Source: Clostridiales bacterium (lineage in GTDB: Bacteria; Bacillota; Clostridia; Christensenellales; Borkfalkiaceae). From it: a stretch of DNA of 36,362 nt. The position numbers were made by a program, and so were the translations under genes. The notes below the pieces were generated by a model, which did no database searches, was not told the DNA's origin, and saw only the letters and a program-made list of their open reading frames with translations. The stretch covers positions 1 to 36,362 of the forward strand of contig SVHP01000012.1 of the NCBI GenBank assembly GCA_015055735.1, in the 5' to 3' direction. Shown here in pieces: positions 1-6,434 of the stretch. The number at the start of each line of letters is the position of its first letter. The first letter of the stretch is position 1.

Positions 1-64
1 TCCTCCGTTTGTTTTATTGGTTGCAACTGGCAGGTCGCAACTATTATTATACACAAACGGAGGA
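1..64. repeat. Large inverted repeat at the left window edge
   Basis: The first 12 bases (TCCTCCGTTTGT) and bases 53-64 (ACAAACGGAGGA) are perfect reverse complements. They enclose about 40 bases that hold a second stem (GTTGC near 21 with GCAAC near 37). The inner segment ends in GCAACTATTATT, the same string as the mini-hairpin repeat at 168-252. The left arm starts at base 1, so the repeat may extend out of the window. It could be a transcript 3' hairpin or a small palindromic repeat; no gene is visible in it. Confidence 0.6.
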
Positions 65-91
65 TTTTACTCAACGGTAAACCTTTACTGG

Positions 92-118
92 ACCCCCAGA
101 CTATCTGGGGGTTTATTG
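92..118 (+). terminator. Intrinsic terminator
   Basis: ACCCCCAGA, loop CTA, TCTGGGGGT forms a 9-bp GC-rich stem followed by TTATTGTT. It probably ends a plus-strand transcript that enters from left of the window. Confidence 0.6.
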
Positions 119-130
119 TTTACACAAGAT

Positions 131-163
131 AAAGCCCGAACTGAGCGTTCGGGCTTTCTTTAT
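131..163. terminator. Intrinsic terminator between convergent units
   Basis: AAAGCCCGAAC, loop TGAGC, GTTCGGGCTTT is an 11-bp perfect stem followed on the plus strand by CTTTATTGTCTT. On the minus strand it lies downstream of the rubrerythrin gene, so it could serve both directions. Confidence 0.65.
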
Positions 164-167
164 TGTC

Positions 168-252
168 TTGCGTTAAGCAACTATTATTTTTGACTAAAGG
201 TCAAAATATCATTGTCCATAGGGCAATCATACTCTAAACTTGTCGCAAGGCG
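168..252. repeat. Mini-hairpin repeat cassette (copy A)
   Basis: A run of short stems separated by AT-rich spacers of about 8-10 bases: TTGC/GCAA at 168-180, TTGACT AAA GGTCAA at 190-204, TTGTCC ATA GGGCAA at 212-226, and a GCAA-capped stem around 241-250. The spacer strings (ACTATTATTTT, ATATCATT, ATCATACTCTAAAC) recur in the copies near 6.2 kb, 11.0 kb and 33.8 kb. The cassette abuts the stop codon of the rubrerythrin gene at 253. Confidence 0.6.
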
Positions 253-780
253 TCAGCAGTTCGCCACTTCAAAGAAGGCTTTAGGGTGCGAACAAACGGG
301 GCAAGTTTCGGGAGGCTCAACGCCTTCGTGCATATGCCCACAATTTAAGCATTTCCAAGTCACTTGTTCTTTTTCCTTAAACATGGTGTTCGCCTTTACC
401 TTTTGGAACAATTTTTTATATTCTTTTTCGTGCCTACTCTCAATTTGTCCAACTTGGTCGAAAAGAAAGGCGATATCGTCAAAACCTTCTTCTTTTGCGA
501 CCTTACTAAACTCGGTATACAAAACCGAGTGTTCGTAATATTCAAGGTCGGCAGAGTCTAAAAGGTTATCTTGGGTACACGAAATACCGTGCCACAACTT
601 AAACCAAATCTTAGCGTGCGCCTGTTCGTTGTCGGCAAATTGTGTAAAAAGATTATAAATGCTTTCAAATCCGTCCTTTTTTGCTTGCATGGCGTAAAAA
701 GTGTATTCGTTGTAAGCCCCCGACTCCCTTAAAAATGCCGTCATTAAATTTTCTCTAGTTCTACTGTCTTTAAATTCCAT
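253..780 (-). CDS. rbr: Rubrerythrin
   Basis: 175 residues. A ferritin-like diiron domain carries E19, E52-x-x-H55 and E114-x-x-H117 as likely iron ligands. A C-terminal rubredoxin domain carries two CxxC pairs (C144/C147 and C160/C163) for a mononuclear FeS4 centre. Rubrerythrins are cytosolic peroxidases that take electrons from NAD(P)H-linked rubredoxin or ferredoxin reductases and protect anaerobes from hydrogen peroxide. The ATG at 780 has a good AAGGAGAG ribosome site about 6 bases upstream. The gene is monocistronic, divergent from the kinase at 932, and its 3' end abuts a hairpin repeat. Domain order and length are typical, so the family call is firm. Confidence 0.93.
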   Translation of the reverse strand: MEFKDSRTRENLMTAFLRESGAYNEYTFYAMQAKKDGFESIYNLFTQFADNEQAHAKIWFKLWHGISCTQDNLLDSADLEYYEHSVLYTEFSKVAKEEGFDDIAFLFDQVGQIESRHEKEYKKLFQKVKANTMFKEKEQVTWKCLNCGHMHEGVEPPETCPVCSHPKAFFEVANC

Positions 781-858
781 TTTACTCTCCTTAAAAGTTA
801 TTTTCTTATAGTTTTGCCATAAAAATTACTTTCAATACCAATTTTTAACGAATATTTG

Positions 859-887
859 TTGAAAAATTTCAGCGTATGTTATATAAT
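859..887 (+). promoter_or_regulatory. SigA-type promoter for the amino acid kinase gene
   Basis: TTGAAA (859-864), 17-bp spacer, TATAAT (882-887), followed about 45 bases later by the ATG at 932. Confidence 0.7.
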
Positions 888-931
888 ATATTCTAATAAT
901 GTAATTATTAGAAACTTGGTGGGTGAATATC

Positions 932-1756
932 ATGAAATTTGATATTAGTTTAGTTGGTAAAATAGGTTCGATGGCGCTTATCGATAAAGAGAGCAATATC
1001 CTAGACTACACGCTTATAGCAAGGCTGTCTTCCGAACTAAAGCCTGGATATATTTGGGTTACTAGTGGTGCAACCGAAACGGGTAGGCTAGACTTTATTA
1101 AAAGGACGGGCAAGGAGTTAAAGGGCAATAGCGAAGACGTTAAAACTGACTATTCGGCGCAAGGTCAAGCCATATTGATGTCCACCTATCGTCAATACAT
1201 AGACTCTAAGTACTCGCTCCGTCAAGTTTTGGTCGAACACCAACACTTTAACGACCCACAAAAAAGAGAGCATCTAAAAGCCATGCTCCTTCGTGCAAAA
1301 GAGCAAAACGCCATACCTATCATCAACTATAACGACGCTATCAGTACCGAAGAAAGTCGCCGTTTTGAAATTCAATCGCTCAAAAATAAAAACTCAAAAG
1401 TGGTTGAGTGCGTGGATAACGACGAAACGGCAACCCAAATCGCCTGCCTAGTTAAAGCCGAAAACTTGCTTATACTAACCAGTGCTGACGGTATCTATAA
1501 AGACAGCGCCGACCCATCGACGCTAATTTCCGAAATTTCGGGTAAGGATATTTACGAAGTGCTAGATAATATTACACTATGCGAAAACTACTGCAACGGC
1601 GCTTCAAGGGCAGGTGCAAACGGCGCTAAAGCCAAGCTCGAATACGTTAAGGACGCAGTTAAGATAGGCACTAAAGTTACTATCGCAAACGCAAAATATT
1701 CCATTAAGGACATCTTGTCGGGCAAGGCAAAAGCAACTAGAATAGGAGTTAGATAA
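932..1756 (+). CDS. Glutamate 5-kinase-like amino acid kinase family protein
   Basis: About 274 residues of a single amino-acid-kinase fold. ProB-like features are visible: an N-terminal VGKIGSMAL glycine/lysine turn, VTSGATETGR (compare VSSGAxxxG of ProB), IPIINYNDAIS (compare PIINENDA) and DNDETA...LILTSADGIY (compare DND...LLLLTDVDGLY). There is no C-terminal PUA domain and no proA neighbour. The residues around each motif are divergent, so the substrate could be another acyl or phosphate acceptor. I chose ATG 932 over the in-frame GTG at 923 because the GGTGGG purine run just upstream suits 932. The next gene follows after 74 bases on the same strand and may be co-transcribed. Confidence 0.7.
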   Translation: MKFDISLVGKIGSMALIDKESNILDYTLIARLSSELKPGYIWVTSGATETGRLDFIKRTGKELKGNSEDVKTDYSAQGQAILMSTYRQYIDSKYSLRQVLVEHQHFNDPQKREHLKAMLLRAKEQNAIPIINYNDAISTEESRRFEIQSLKNKNSKVVECVDNDETATQIACLVKAENLLILTSADGIYKDSADPSTLISEISGKDIYEVLDNITLCENYCNGASRAGANGAKAKLEYVKDAVKIGTKVTIANAKYSIKDILSGKAKATRIGVR

Positions 1757-1830
1757 AAACCTATCTAAAGCCTAAAAGAAAAAGTACAAAAAATAAAAAG
1801 TACCAAAAAACAAAATTCAAAGGATTAAAT

Positions 1831-4800
1831 ATGAAAATAGATTTTAGAATTGACGTTGGATATCAATACGCAAACTCATCAAAACAATATCACCCTGTTT
1901 TCGTGTGGGACGGATTCTTAAAAGTTGACAAAGGTCAAATCATAAAAACCTTTAAGTTAGACTATCCGTTCTCTCCGTTCGGGACGGCAAAAACGCCTAG
2001 TGAAACCCTATTAGATCGACCAGAGTGGCAGTTTAGCACGCAAAGAGAGATTACGGGATTAAGGTTTATTGCAGAGGTTGAAGAGGACGCAACCTTTACT
2101 TTTAGCACTAGATCTTGCCACTTGACCTTTACGGCTAAAGATATACTTGAAAAGGGCAGAATAGAAAACGACGTGGGCGCAAAATATCTCGGCTGTTTTG
2201 CTGATATTACTAGAACGGGTTATTATTGGTACATGCAAAACAATAAGGCTGACCACACCGTTTATCACGCAAAAGATCTCGTATTGGTAAACGGTACTTA
2301 CGCTAGAATGCAACTTGCCTTCTTGAACGCAAGAAGTCAAGTTTCGGTAAACTACACCGTTAAAAACAGCATAAGCGACTATATGGAAACTTGTTTGCAC
2401 TTAGTTGCCATGGCTATTACCGACTTTACCGATAAAGAAGAGCCTACTATCAGCGCAAAAATTCCTTTCCACGTATTTTGTGATGGAAGATTAGTTGCAA
2501 CCTTCCACCACCATTTCCGTGCGCATAACGGTCATCAACTCCTAGAGGACGCTTGGGTAAACTTAAGACTCCCATCGGGTTCGCACGCTATCACTATCAA
2601 GAACTCAAGCCCTAACGTAAACGTGGGCATAAATAGAATAGTTCTCTATGAAAACGAATATAACGAAGGCGACCTTATAGTTCCAGCGTGGTCAACTAGT
2701 GGACAAACCGAACTCGGCAAAGTCTTTTCGCTTCACGAACAACCTATAAAAATTCAAGTTGGCGATAAACTGCTTTTAGTTCACGCAAAACCTGGCTGGA
2801 ATCAGTTTAAGTTCCCCGTTGAAGGCAATAACACTATGATTGTAAGAACTTCTTCTTGCAAAAAGGATATAGAACTGCTTAACCCCGTTCAAAACCCCGT
2901 TAAAGTGGGCTTTGACCTAACTTGCGCTCCACATGACGACAGTATGTGGATAGAACGCCTTTTAGACTACACATATTACACAAGGCTCGGCAATTTCGTG
3001 TCGTTTAGAAACTACTTGATAAACACCGAAGAGTTTACGCCGTTAGATATCCCTAACGACTTTGATTATTCGGACGACGACGATGAACAAACGCAAGAAT
3101 ACGAACAACTCGACATTTTCAATGAGCAAGTTGAAGAAATCAGTTATTCAAAGCCTGAACAACCTACTATATTCAATAACGACCTAGTGTACTCGAGCGT
3201 GACCGACCAACTTATGTACAAGTGGGGTAAACTATGTAAGAACTACAAGATTTGGGCATCGGCTTGCCGTAACTTTGCTTCAGGCGCACTCATTAGGGGT
3301 GCTGACCAATTCTTAAACGACTGTGGCTACGACGATTATACCGACGCTACTTACGCTTACCAACCTTGTCAACCTTGGGATAGCCAAGACATGAAACAAG
3401 CTAGCAAAAATTATACCAACTACCTAAAATATCAAATTAAGAAAACCAAAGAAGTATCGCCTTGCGCATCGTTTGGCGACGCTAGTGGTGGTAGCAAATA
3501 CGCATACCTTGCAGGCGTAGATTATATCCGTGCAAAGGCTCTAACTAGCCACACCCAGCACTTACTCTCTCAAGTTCGCCCAAGCGCCGAAGCGCTCGGT
3601 AACGGCAAGTGGGGAGTTGATATCACTACCCAACAAGCGTATTTGTCTAATAGAGCAAACCACTTGAGTAAATATTTCTTATCGCTAATGCAACCGTGGA
3701 TAATGGGCGCTGACACCGTTTACGACCAAGATTCGCTTTGGGCAATGTACACCGACGAACGCTTGTCGTGGGACGATACTTTGACTAGAGAAAAACGCCA
3801 AATGATGAGAAATTTCTATAAACTAACTAGCACGGTTGGTCGCCCTGGTCAAAACAAGCGTAAAATTGCCGTTCTTGACGGTAGATATGCTGCGCCGTTC
3901 AACGGCTTTGACCATAACGGCGAACAATACGACACCCCTTGCGTTTGGGGCTTGTTCGGTAAGAAAGACGATACAAATTGGAAGTTCGCTCAACCTGAAA
4001 AGAGCCGTCAACTTATGGATTTGTTGATGCCAGGCGCTTGCGCTATTCCGTTTAAGCAAAAATTCGACAAAGTTCGCTTTGACTTTTCGGGCACGCCGTT
4101 CGGCGACTTTGACTTTGCTCCTATCGAAGCAAATCAAGATTACCTAAACAACTATTCAATGCTCTTGAATTTAGGTTGGAACACCATGCTAAAGAAAGAT
4201 TACGATAAGTTAAAGGCTTTTGTTGAAAACGGTGGCGTATTGGTAACTGCTATCCCTCAATTCTCTACACATACAGCAAGGGATTTCCTTGCCGATATGC
4301 AAGATTTAAGCCTATTCAACGACGGAGATATTCAAGACCTTACGGGCGTGAAAGTTCTAGGTAGGGGCGAAAAATATTCGGGACAATACAACTCTCTAAA
4401 TAGAGCCGAAATAGTTTCTCCAAACCTATCGGCGCTTTGTAGCGACAATGCGTTAGAGGACGGCGAAGGATATCTTGCCGATATTGAAATTCACGGCGCT
4501 GAAGTGCTCGCTTGGGATACTGCTTCCGGTAAACCTATGCTCGTAAAATTCCCACTAGGCGACGGTTACGTTTATACCTTCACTATTTGGGCTTACCCTG
4601 GTCACGAACAATTCAAACAATTCTCAGCCGATTGGATAAATCAATTCTTATCGGATGCTCGTGGAAAAACCTATCTCGAAGATACGACGGGCGACGTGTT
4701 CTGGACGACTTGGGTGGAAGGTAACACAACAACCATTATGGCGCTTAACACCGATTACACCAAAAAGAACAATCTAAAAAGGTGTAAACTGTTTATCAAC

Positions 4801-4893
4801 AATCACCCAGCAGCCGTAAACGTAAAAGAAGGCGCATGCGCAGTCTTTACCATAGTAGGTGGCACTTTCACAGCAAAAGAATACACTCTATAA
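1831..4893 (+). CDS. Large glycoside-hydrolase-like protein, function unassigned
   Basis: 1020 residues with no signal peptide and no membrane helix, so probably cytosolic. The first roughly 350 residues look beta-rich and contain a segment reminiscent of a carbohydrate-binding module (SGSHAITIKNSSPNVNVGIN near 250). The middle (about 360-680) is aromatic and tryptophan-rich, with GVDYIRAKALTSHTQ and MQPWIMGADTVYDQDSLW, as in TIM-barrel glycosidases. The next 200 residues (NYSMLLNLGWNT...LKAFVENGGVLVTAIPQ) resemble the class-I glutamine-amidotransferase-like domain that follows the barrel in beta-galactosidase-type enzymes. The last 100 are a small beta domain. An acidic linker (about 405-430, DYSDDDDEQTQEYEQ) interrupts the barrel region. 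I see no certain catalytic pair; the hydrolase assignment is by overall architecture only. Confidence 0.5.
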   Translation: MKIDFRIDVGYQYANSSKQYHPVFVWDGFLKVDKGQIIKTFKLDYPFSPFGTAKTPSETLLDRPEWQFSTQREITGLRFIAEVEEDATFTFSTRSCHLTFTAKDILEKGRIENDVGAKYLGCFADITRTGYYWYMQNNKADHTVYHAKDLVLVNGTYARMQLAFLNARSQVSVNYTVKNSISDYMETCLHLVAMAITDFTDKEEPTISAKIPFHVFCDGRLVATFHHHFRAHNGHQLLEDAWVNLRLPSGSHAITIKNSSPNVNVGINRIVLYENEYNEGDLIVPAWSTSGQTELGKVFSLHEQPIKIQVGDKLLLVHAKPGWNQFKFPVEGNNTMIVRTSSCKKDIELLNPVQNPVKVGFDLTCAPHDDSMWIERLLDYTYYTRLGNFVSFRNYLINTEEFTPLDIPNDFDYSDDDDEQTQEYEQLDIFNEQVEEISYSKPEQPTIFNNDLVYSSVTDQLMYKWGKLCKNYKIWASACRNFASGALIRGADQFLNDCGYDDYTDATYAYQPCQPWDSQDMKQASKNYTNYLKYQIKKTKEVSPCASFGDASGGSKYAYLAGVDYIRAKALTSHTQHLLSQVRPSAEALGNGKWGVDITTQQAYLSNRANHLSKYFLSLMQPWIMGADTVYDQDSLWAMYTDERLSWDDTLTREKRQMMRNFYKLTSTVGRPGQNKRKIAVLDGRYAAPFNGFDHNGEQYDTPCVWGLFGKKDDTNWKFAQPEKSRQLMDLLMPGACAIPFKQKFDKVRFDFSGTPFGDFDFAPIEANQDYLNNYSMLLNLGWNTMLKKDYDKLKAFVENGGVLVTAIPQFSTHTARDFLADMQDLSLFNDGDIQDLTGVKVLGRGEKYSGQYNSLNRAEIVSPNLSALCSDNALEDGEGYLADIEIHGAEVLAWDTASGKPMLVKFPLGDGYVYTFTIWAYPGHEQFKQFSADWINQFLSDARGKTYLEDTTGDVFWTTWVEGNTTTIMALNTDYTKKNNLKRCKLFINNHPAAVNVKEGACAVFTIVGGTFTAKEYTL

Positions 4894-4898
4894 GTGGT

Positions 4899-4925
4899 AA
4901 CGCCTTACGGCGTATTGTAGTAGTG
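4899..4925. repeat. Single mini-hairpin unit after the large gene (copy B)
   Basis: ACGCC TTAC GGCGT followed by ATTGTAGTAGTG, six bases after the stop of the 1020-residue gene. It has the same arm-tetraloop-arm plus AT spacer design as the longer cassettes. A T-rich stretch follows at about 4932-4949, so it could also act as a weak terminator. Confidence 0.45.
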
Positions 4926-4995
4926 TCTTAAAAATTTTTTATTTTTATTGTATATATTCTTTCATTTGGCACATTATATTATCAAGGGGGCTAAT

Positions 4996-5161
4996 ATGAG
5001 AGATAATAAGAAAAATAAGAATTCCAAGCAAAAAAGCACGGACACTAAAAATTGTAAGTAAAATTCCTTTTAAGAGTAACTTTGATAATCTTGGCTCTTA
5101 CACGGGCGTAGATGCTGAAAATATTTTTGATATACCCGTTCAAGATGCCGACGATTTATAA
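4996..5161 (+). pseudogene. Small gene read in two frames (apparent +1 frameshift)
   Basis: An ATG at 4996 with a strong AAGGGGG ribosome site (4985-4990) opens a basic peptide, MRDNKKNKNSKQKSTDTKNCK, which stops at 5059. The +1 frame continues without a stop from the six-A run at 5030-5035 as KARTLKIVSKIPFKSNFDN, then LGSYTGVDAENIFDIPVQD and ADDL, ending at 5161. Joined at the A run this gives one coherent peptide of about 54 residues with a basic head and an acidic tail. A perfect terminator follows at 5181. I recall small clostridial proteins with a GSYTG...QDADDL ending but cannot search here. It may be a homopolymer sequencing error, a decayed gene or programmed +1 frameshifting. Confidence 0.55.
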
Positions 5162-5180
5162 AACAATTTATAATCAAAAT

Positions 5181-5213
5181 ATCGCTAGATTTGCTTATCT
5201 AGCGATTATTTTT
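5181..5213 (+). terminator. Intrinsic terminator of the small split gene
   Basis: ATCGCTAGAT, loop TTGCTT, ATCTAGCGAT (5181-5206) is a perfect 10-bp stem followed by TATTTTTT. Confidence 0.75.
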
Positions 5214-5223
5214 TACAAAACTA

Positions 5224-5252
5224 TTGACAAAACAAAGAATTTAGATTATAAT
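5224..5252 (+). promoter_or_regulatory. Consensus SigA promoter of rnpB
   Basis: Perfect TTGACA (5224-5229), 17-bp spacer, perfect TATAAT (5247-5252). The expected start is near 5259, just upstream of the P1 stem of RNase P RNA. Confidence 0.85.
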
Positions 5253-5264
5253 ACACTTACTTTT

Positions 5265-5610
5265 TAAGTCGGTTATACGGTCGCGGGGACAGGGCGAGCC
5301 TGTCAATGAGGAAAGTCCGAGCATTATAGAAACAGGGTGCTGGAGAAATCCCAGTGGAGGCGACTTTAAGGAAAGTGCAACAGAAAATTACCGCCTACTT
5401 AGTAGGTAAGGTTGAAAAGGCGTGGTAAGAGCACACCGCCCTTGTGGTGACACAAGGGGCAATGTAAACCCCACCTGATGCAAGATTGACAAACTAGTTC
5501 ACACGGGAGTTTCACCGAACTAGTTTAACGAATATCGCTAGGGGATAACGGTAACGTTATTCGTAGATAAATGACCGTACACGACAGAACTCGGCTTACA
5601 GACCGTCTTA
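5265..5610 (+). ncRNA. rnpB: RNase P RNA (catalytic subunit), bacterial type A-like
   Basis: All the conserved landmarks are present. GAGGAAAGTCCGAGC lies near 5308 (CR-I), ACAGAAA near 5390, GGTAAGAGCACACCG near 5426, GATAAATGACCGT near 5565 and ACAGAACTCGGCTTACAGA near 5584 (CR-V and the J/P closing region). The ends TAAGTCGGT (5265) and ACCGTCTTA (to 5610) pair to form P1 with one mismatch. The RNA cleaves 5' leaders from pre-tRNA; its protein partner RnpA is at 18929-19255 in this window. I set the boundaries from P1 and the promoter. Confidence 0.95.
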
Positions 5611-5621
5611 AAGAGCAAAAT

Positions 5622-5660
5622 ATATCCCGAAAGGCTAAACCTTTCGGGATATTTCATTTT
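5622..5660 (+). terminator. Intrinsic terminator of rnpB
   Basis: ATATCCCGAAAGG and CCTTTCGGGATAT form a 13-bp stem (5622-5652) followed by TTCATTTTTT. Confidence 0.85.
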
Positions 5661-5690
5661 TTATTCAAGAATATTTAAGACCTCTTTTAT

Positions 5691-5846
5691 CTATCTTAAT
5701 ACAGCAAAAACTAAAGCCCATATCAAAATTATATTGATTATCTTATATTTTTTTGCCAATTCCCTTTTTCTACTTATACTTATTGTTAAAATAATAGGAA
5801 ATAAAAATAGCCACAATAAAATCGTTATATTTTTTTCTTCTATCAT
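5691..5846 (-). CDS. Small two-helix membrane peptide divergent from an XRE regulator
   Basis: 51 residues. The first hydrophobic stretch is NITILLWLFLFPIILTISIS (about 6-25), followed by a basic turn, RKRELAKKYK, and a second stretch, INIILIWALVFAVL (about 37-50), to the stop at 5691. A good ribosome site (GAGGAG, plus-strand CTCCTC at 5856-5861) lies 9 bases before the ATG at 5846, and a consensus promoter reads into it, which makes a real gene likely despite its length. The basic loop between helices predicts both termini outside. Family unknown: possibilities are a membrane-active peptide, an immunity-like partner or a stress peptide. Its promoter is overlapped by palindromes likely bound by the divergent repressor. 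Confidence 0.65.
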   Translation of the reverse strand: MIEEKNITILLWLFLFPIILTISISRKRELAKKYKIINIILIWALVFAVLR

Positions 5847-5865
5847 TTTTATAAACTCCTCAAAA

Positions 5866-5909
5866 ATATACCAAATCGGGATATTTTTATTATACCAAAA
5901 CGGTATAAT
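5866..5909. promoter_or_regulatory. Twin palindromic operator between the divergent XRE and membrane-peptide genes
   Basis: Site 1, 5889-5909: ATTATACC, 5-bp spacer AAAAC, GGTATAAT, a perfect 8-bp-arm palindrome. Site 2, 5866-5884: ATATACC AAATC GGGATAT, the same core with one imperfect position. Centres are 24 bp apart. The symmetric design places TATAAT on both strands of site 1. This is the layout of a phage-type self-regulated switch; the XRE protein is the natural ligand but that is inference. Confidence 0.65.
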
Positions 5910-5917
5910 AATGTCAA
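5889..5917 (-). promoter_or_regulatory. Consensus promoter of the small membrane peptide, embedded in an operator
   Basis: Read on the minus strand: TTGACA (plus 5912-5917), 17-bp spacer, TATAAT (plus 5889-5894). The -10 hexamer is one arm of a perfect palindrome at 5889-5909, so a repressor bound there would block this promoter. Confidence 0.75.
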
Positions 5918-5920
5918 GAT

Positions 5921-6127
5921 ATGAGATTGAGATTTTTAAGAGAGCAAAAGCAAATATCGCAATTAAAACTTGCGATGGATTTGAATATGAGCCAAAATAG
6001 TATCAGTAGATACGAAAACGGACAACGGCAAGCAGATTACCAAACGCTAATTGCTTTCGCCGATTATTTTGGCGTATCCATTGACTATTTATTAGAACGA
6101 ACCGACAATCCTAAAATCAATAAATAA
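5921..6127 (+). CDS. XRE-family helix-turn-helix transcriptional regulator
   Basis: 68 residues, almost entirely one Cro/C1-type HTH domain. The scaffold helix is LRFLREQKQISQ, the recognition region LAMDLNMSQNSISRYENGQR (about 17-36) and the closing helices TLIAFADYFGVSIDYLLERT. There is no ligand or protease domain. I prefer ATG 5921 because the HTH begins directly after it; an in-frame extension from upstream would give a low-complexity hydrophobic leader. No Shine-Dalgarno is visible, and the plus-strand TATAAT of the operator (5904-5909) lies only 12 bases before the ATG, so a very short leader or leaderless mRNA is possible. It probably represses itself and the divergent membrane peptide. 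Confidence 0.88.
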   Translation: MRLRFLREQKQISQLKLAMDLNMSQNSISRYENGQRQADYQTLIAFADYFGVSIDYLLERTDNPKINK

Positions 6128-6160
6128 AAGAGAGTGAGAAAAATTTCTCACTCTTTTCTT
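6126..6160. terminator. Intrinsic terminator after the XRE gene
   Basis: GAGTGAGAAA, loop AA, TTTCTCACTC (6132-6153) is flanked by AAAAGA and TTTTCTT and overlaps the stop codon of the regulator. It is usable in both directions. Confidence 0.75.
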
Positions 6161-6189
6161 ATTTATATAGGTTTTTATTCAAAATCATA

Positions 6190-6399
6190 CCACAATGCGC
6201 CGTAAGGCGTTATAATGTTGCGTCAGCAACTATCATTTTTGACCAAAGGTCAAAATATCATTCACTGATAGGTGTTATCATTTGCCATTAGGCACAAGCA
6301 CGGAACGGAACGCAGAGATGCGACACATATAATCCTTATAACTTACAAAACGGATTAGATGCAAGTCAGACGGGGAAAACGAGCAACCTATTACTTTGT
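6190..6399. repeat. Mini-hairpin repeat cassette (copy C) with an extended unique tail
   Basis: Five consecutive hairpins: CGCC GTAA GGCG near 6198-6209, GTTGC GTCA GCAAC at 6217-6230, TTGACC AAA GGTCAA at 6239-6253, CAC/GTG at 6263-6274 and TGCC ATTA GGCA at 6283-6294. Spacers are TATAAT, TATCATTTT, ATATCATT and TTATCATT. A tail from 6295 contains a 25-bp string (6299-6323) found as an exact inverted copy at 33629-33653. No gene is visible in 6161-6434. Confidence 0.65.
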
Positions 6400-6434
6400 A
6401 AAAAGGGTTAGATGCGACGCATATAAGCCTTTTT
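6400..6434. terminator. Probable terminator at the 3' end of mnmG
   Basis: A hairpin made of GGGTTAGATGCG and CGCATATAAGCC (two mismatches) is flanked by AAAAA and TTTTT, so it can terminate in either direction. On the minus strand it immediately follows the mnmG stop. The same GATGCG/CGCATATAAGCC string belongs to the repeat family of copies C and E. Confidence 0.5.

Noticed and set aside
5030..5061. Programmed -1 frameshift at the A6 run
   Set aside because: A -1 slip leads to a stop within six codons; only a +1 shift or an indel joins the two coding parts.
5734..6000. Plus-strand 88-codon frame overlapping the XRE gene start
   Set aside because: It is low-complexity and hydrophobic, has no ribosome site, overlaps the HTH gene in another frame, and is antisense to the better supported 51-residue peptide.
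5691..6127. Calling the XRE/membrane-peptide pair a toxin-antitoxin system
   Set aside because: The genes are divergent rather than in one operon, and neither protein shows a known toxin or antitoxin family; only a regulated membrane peptide is supported.
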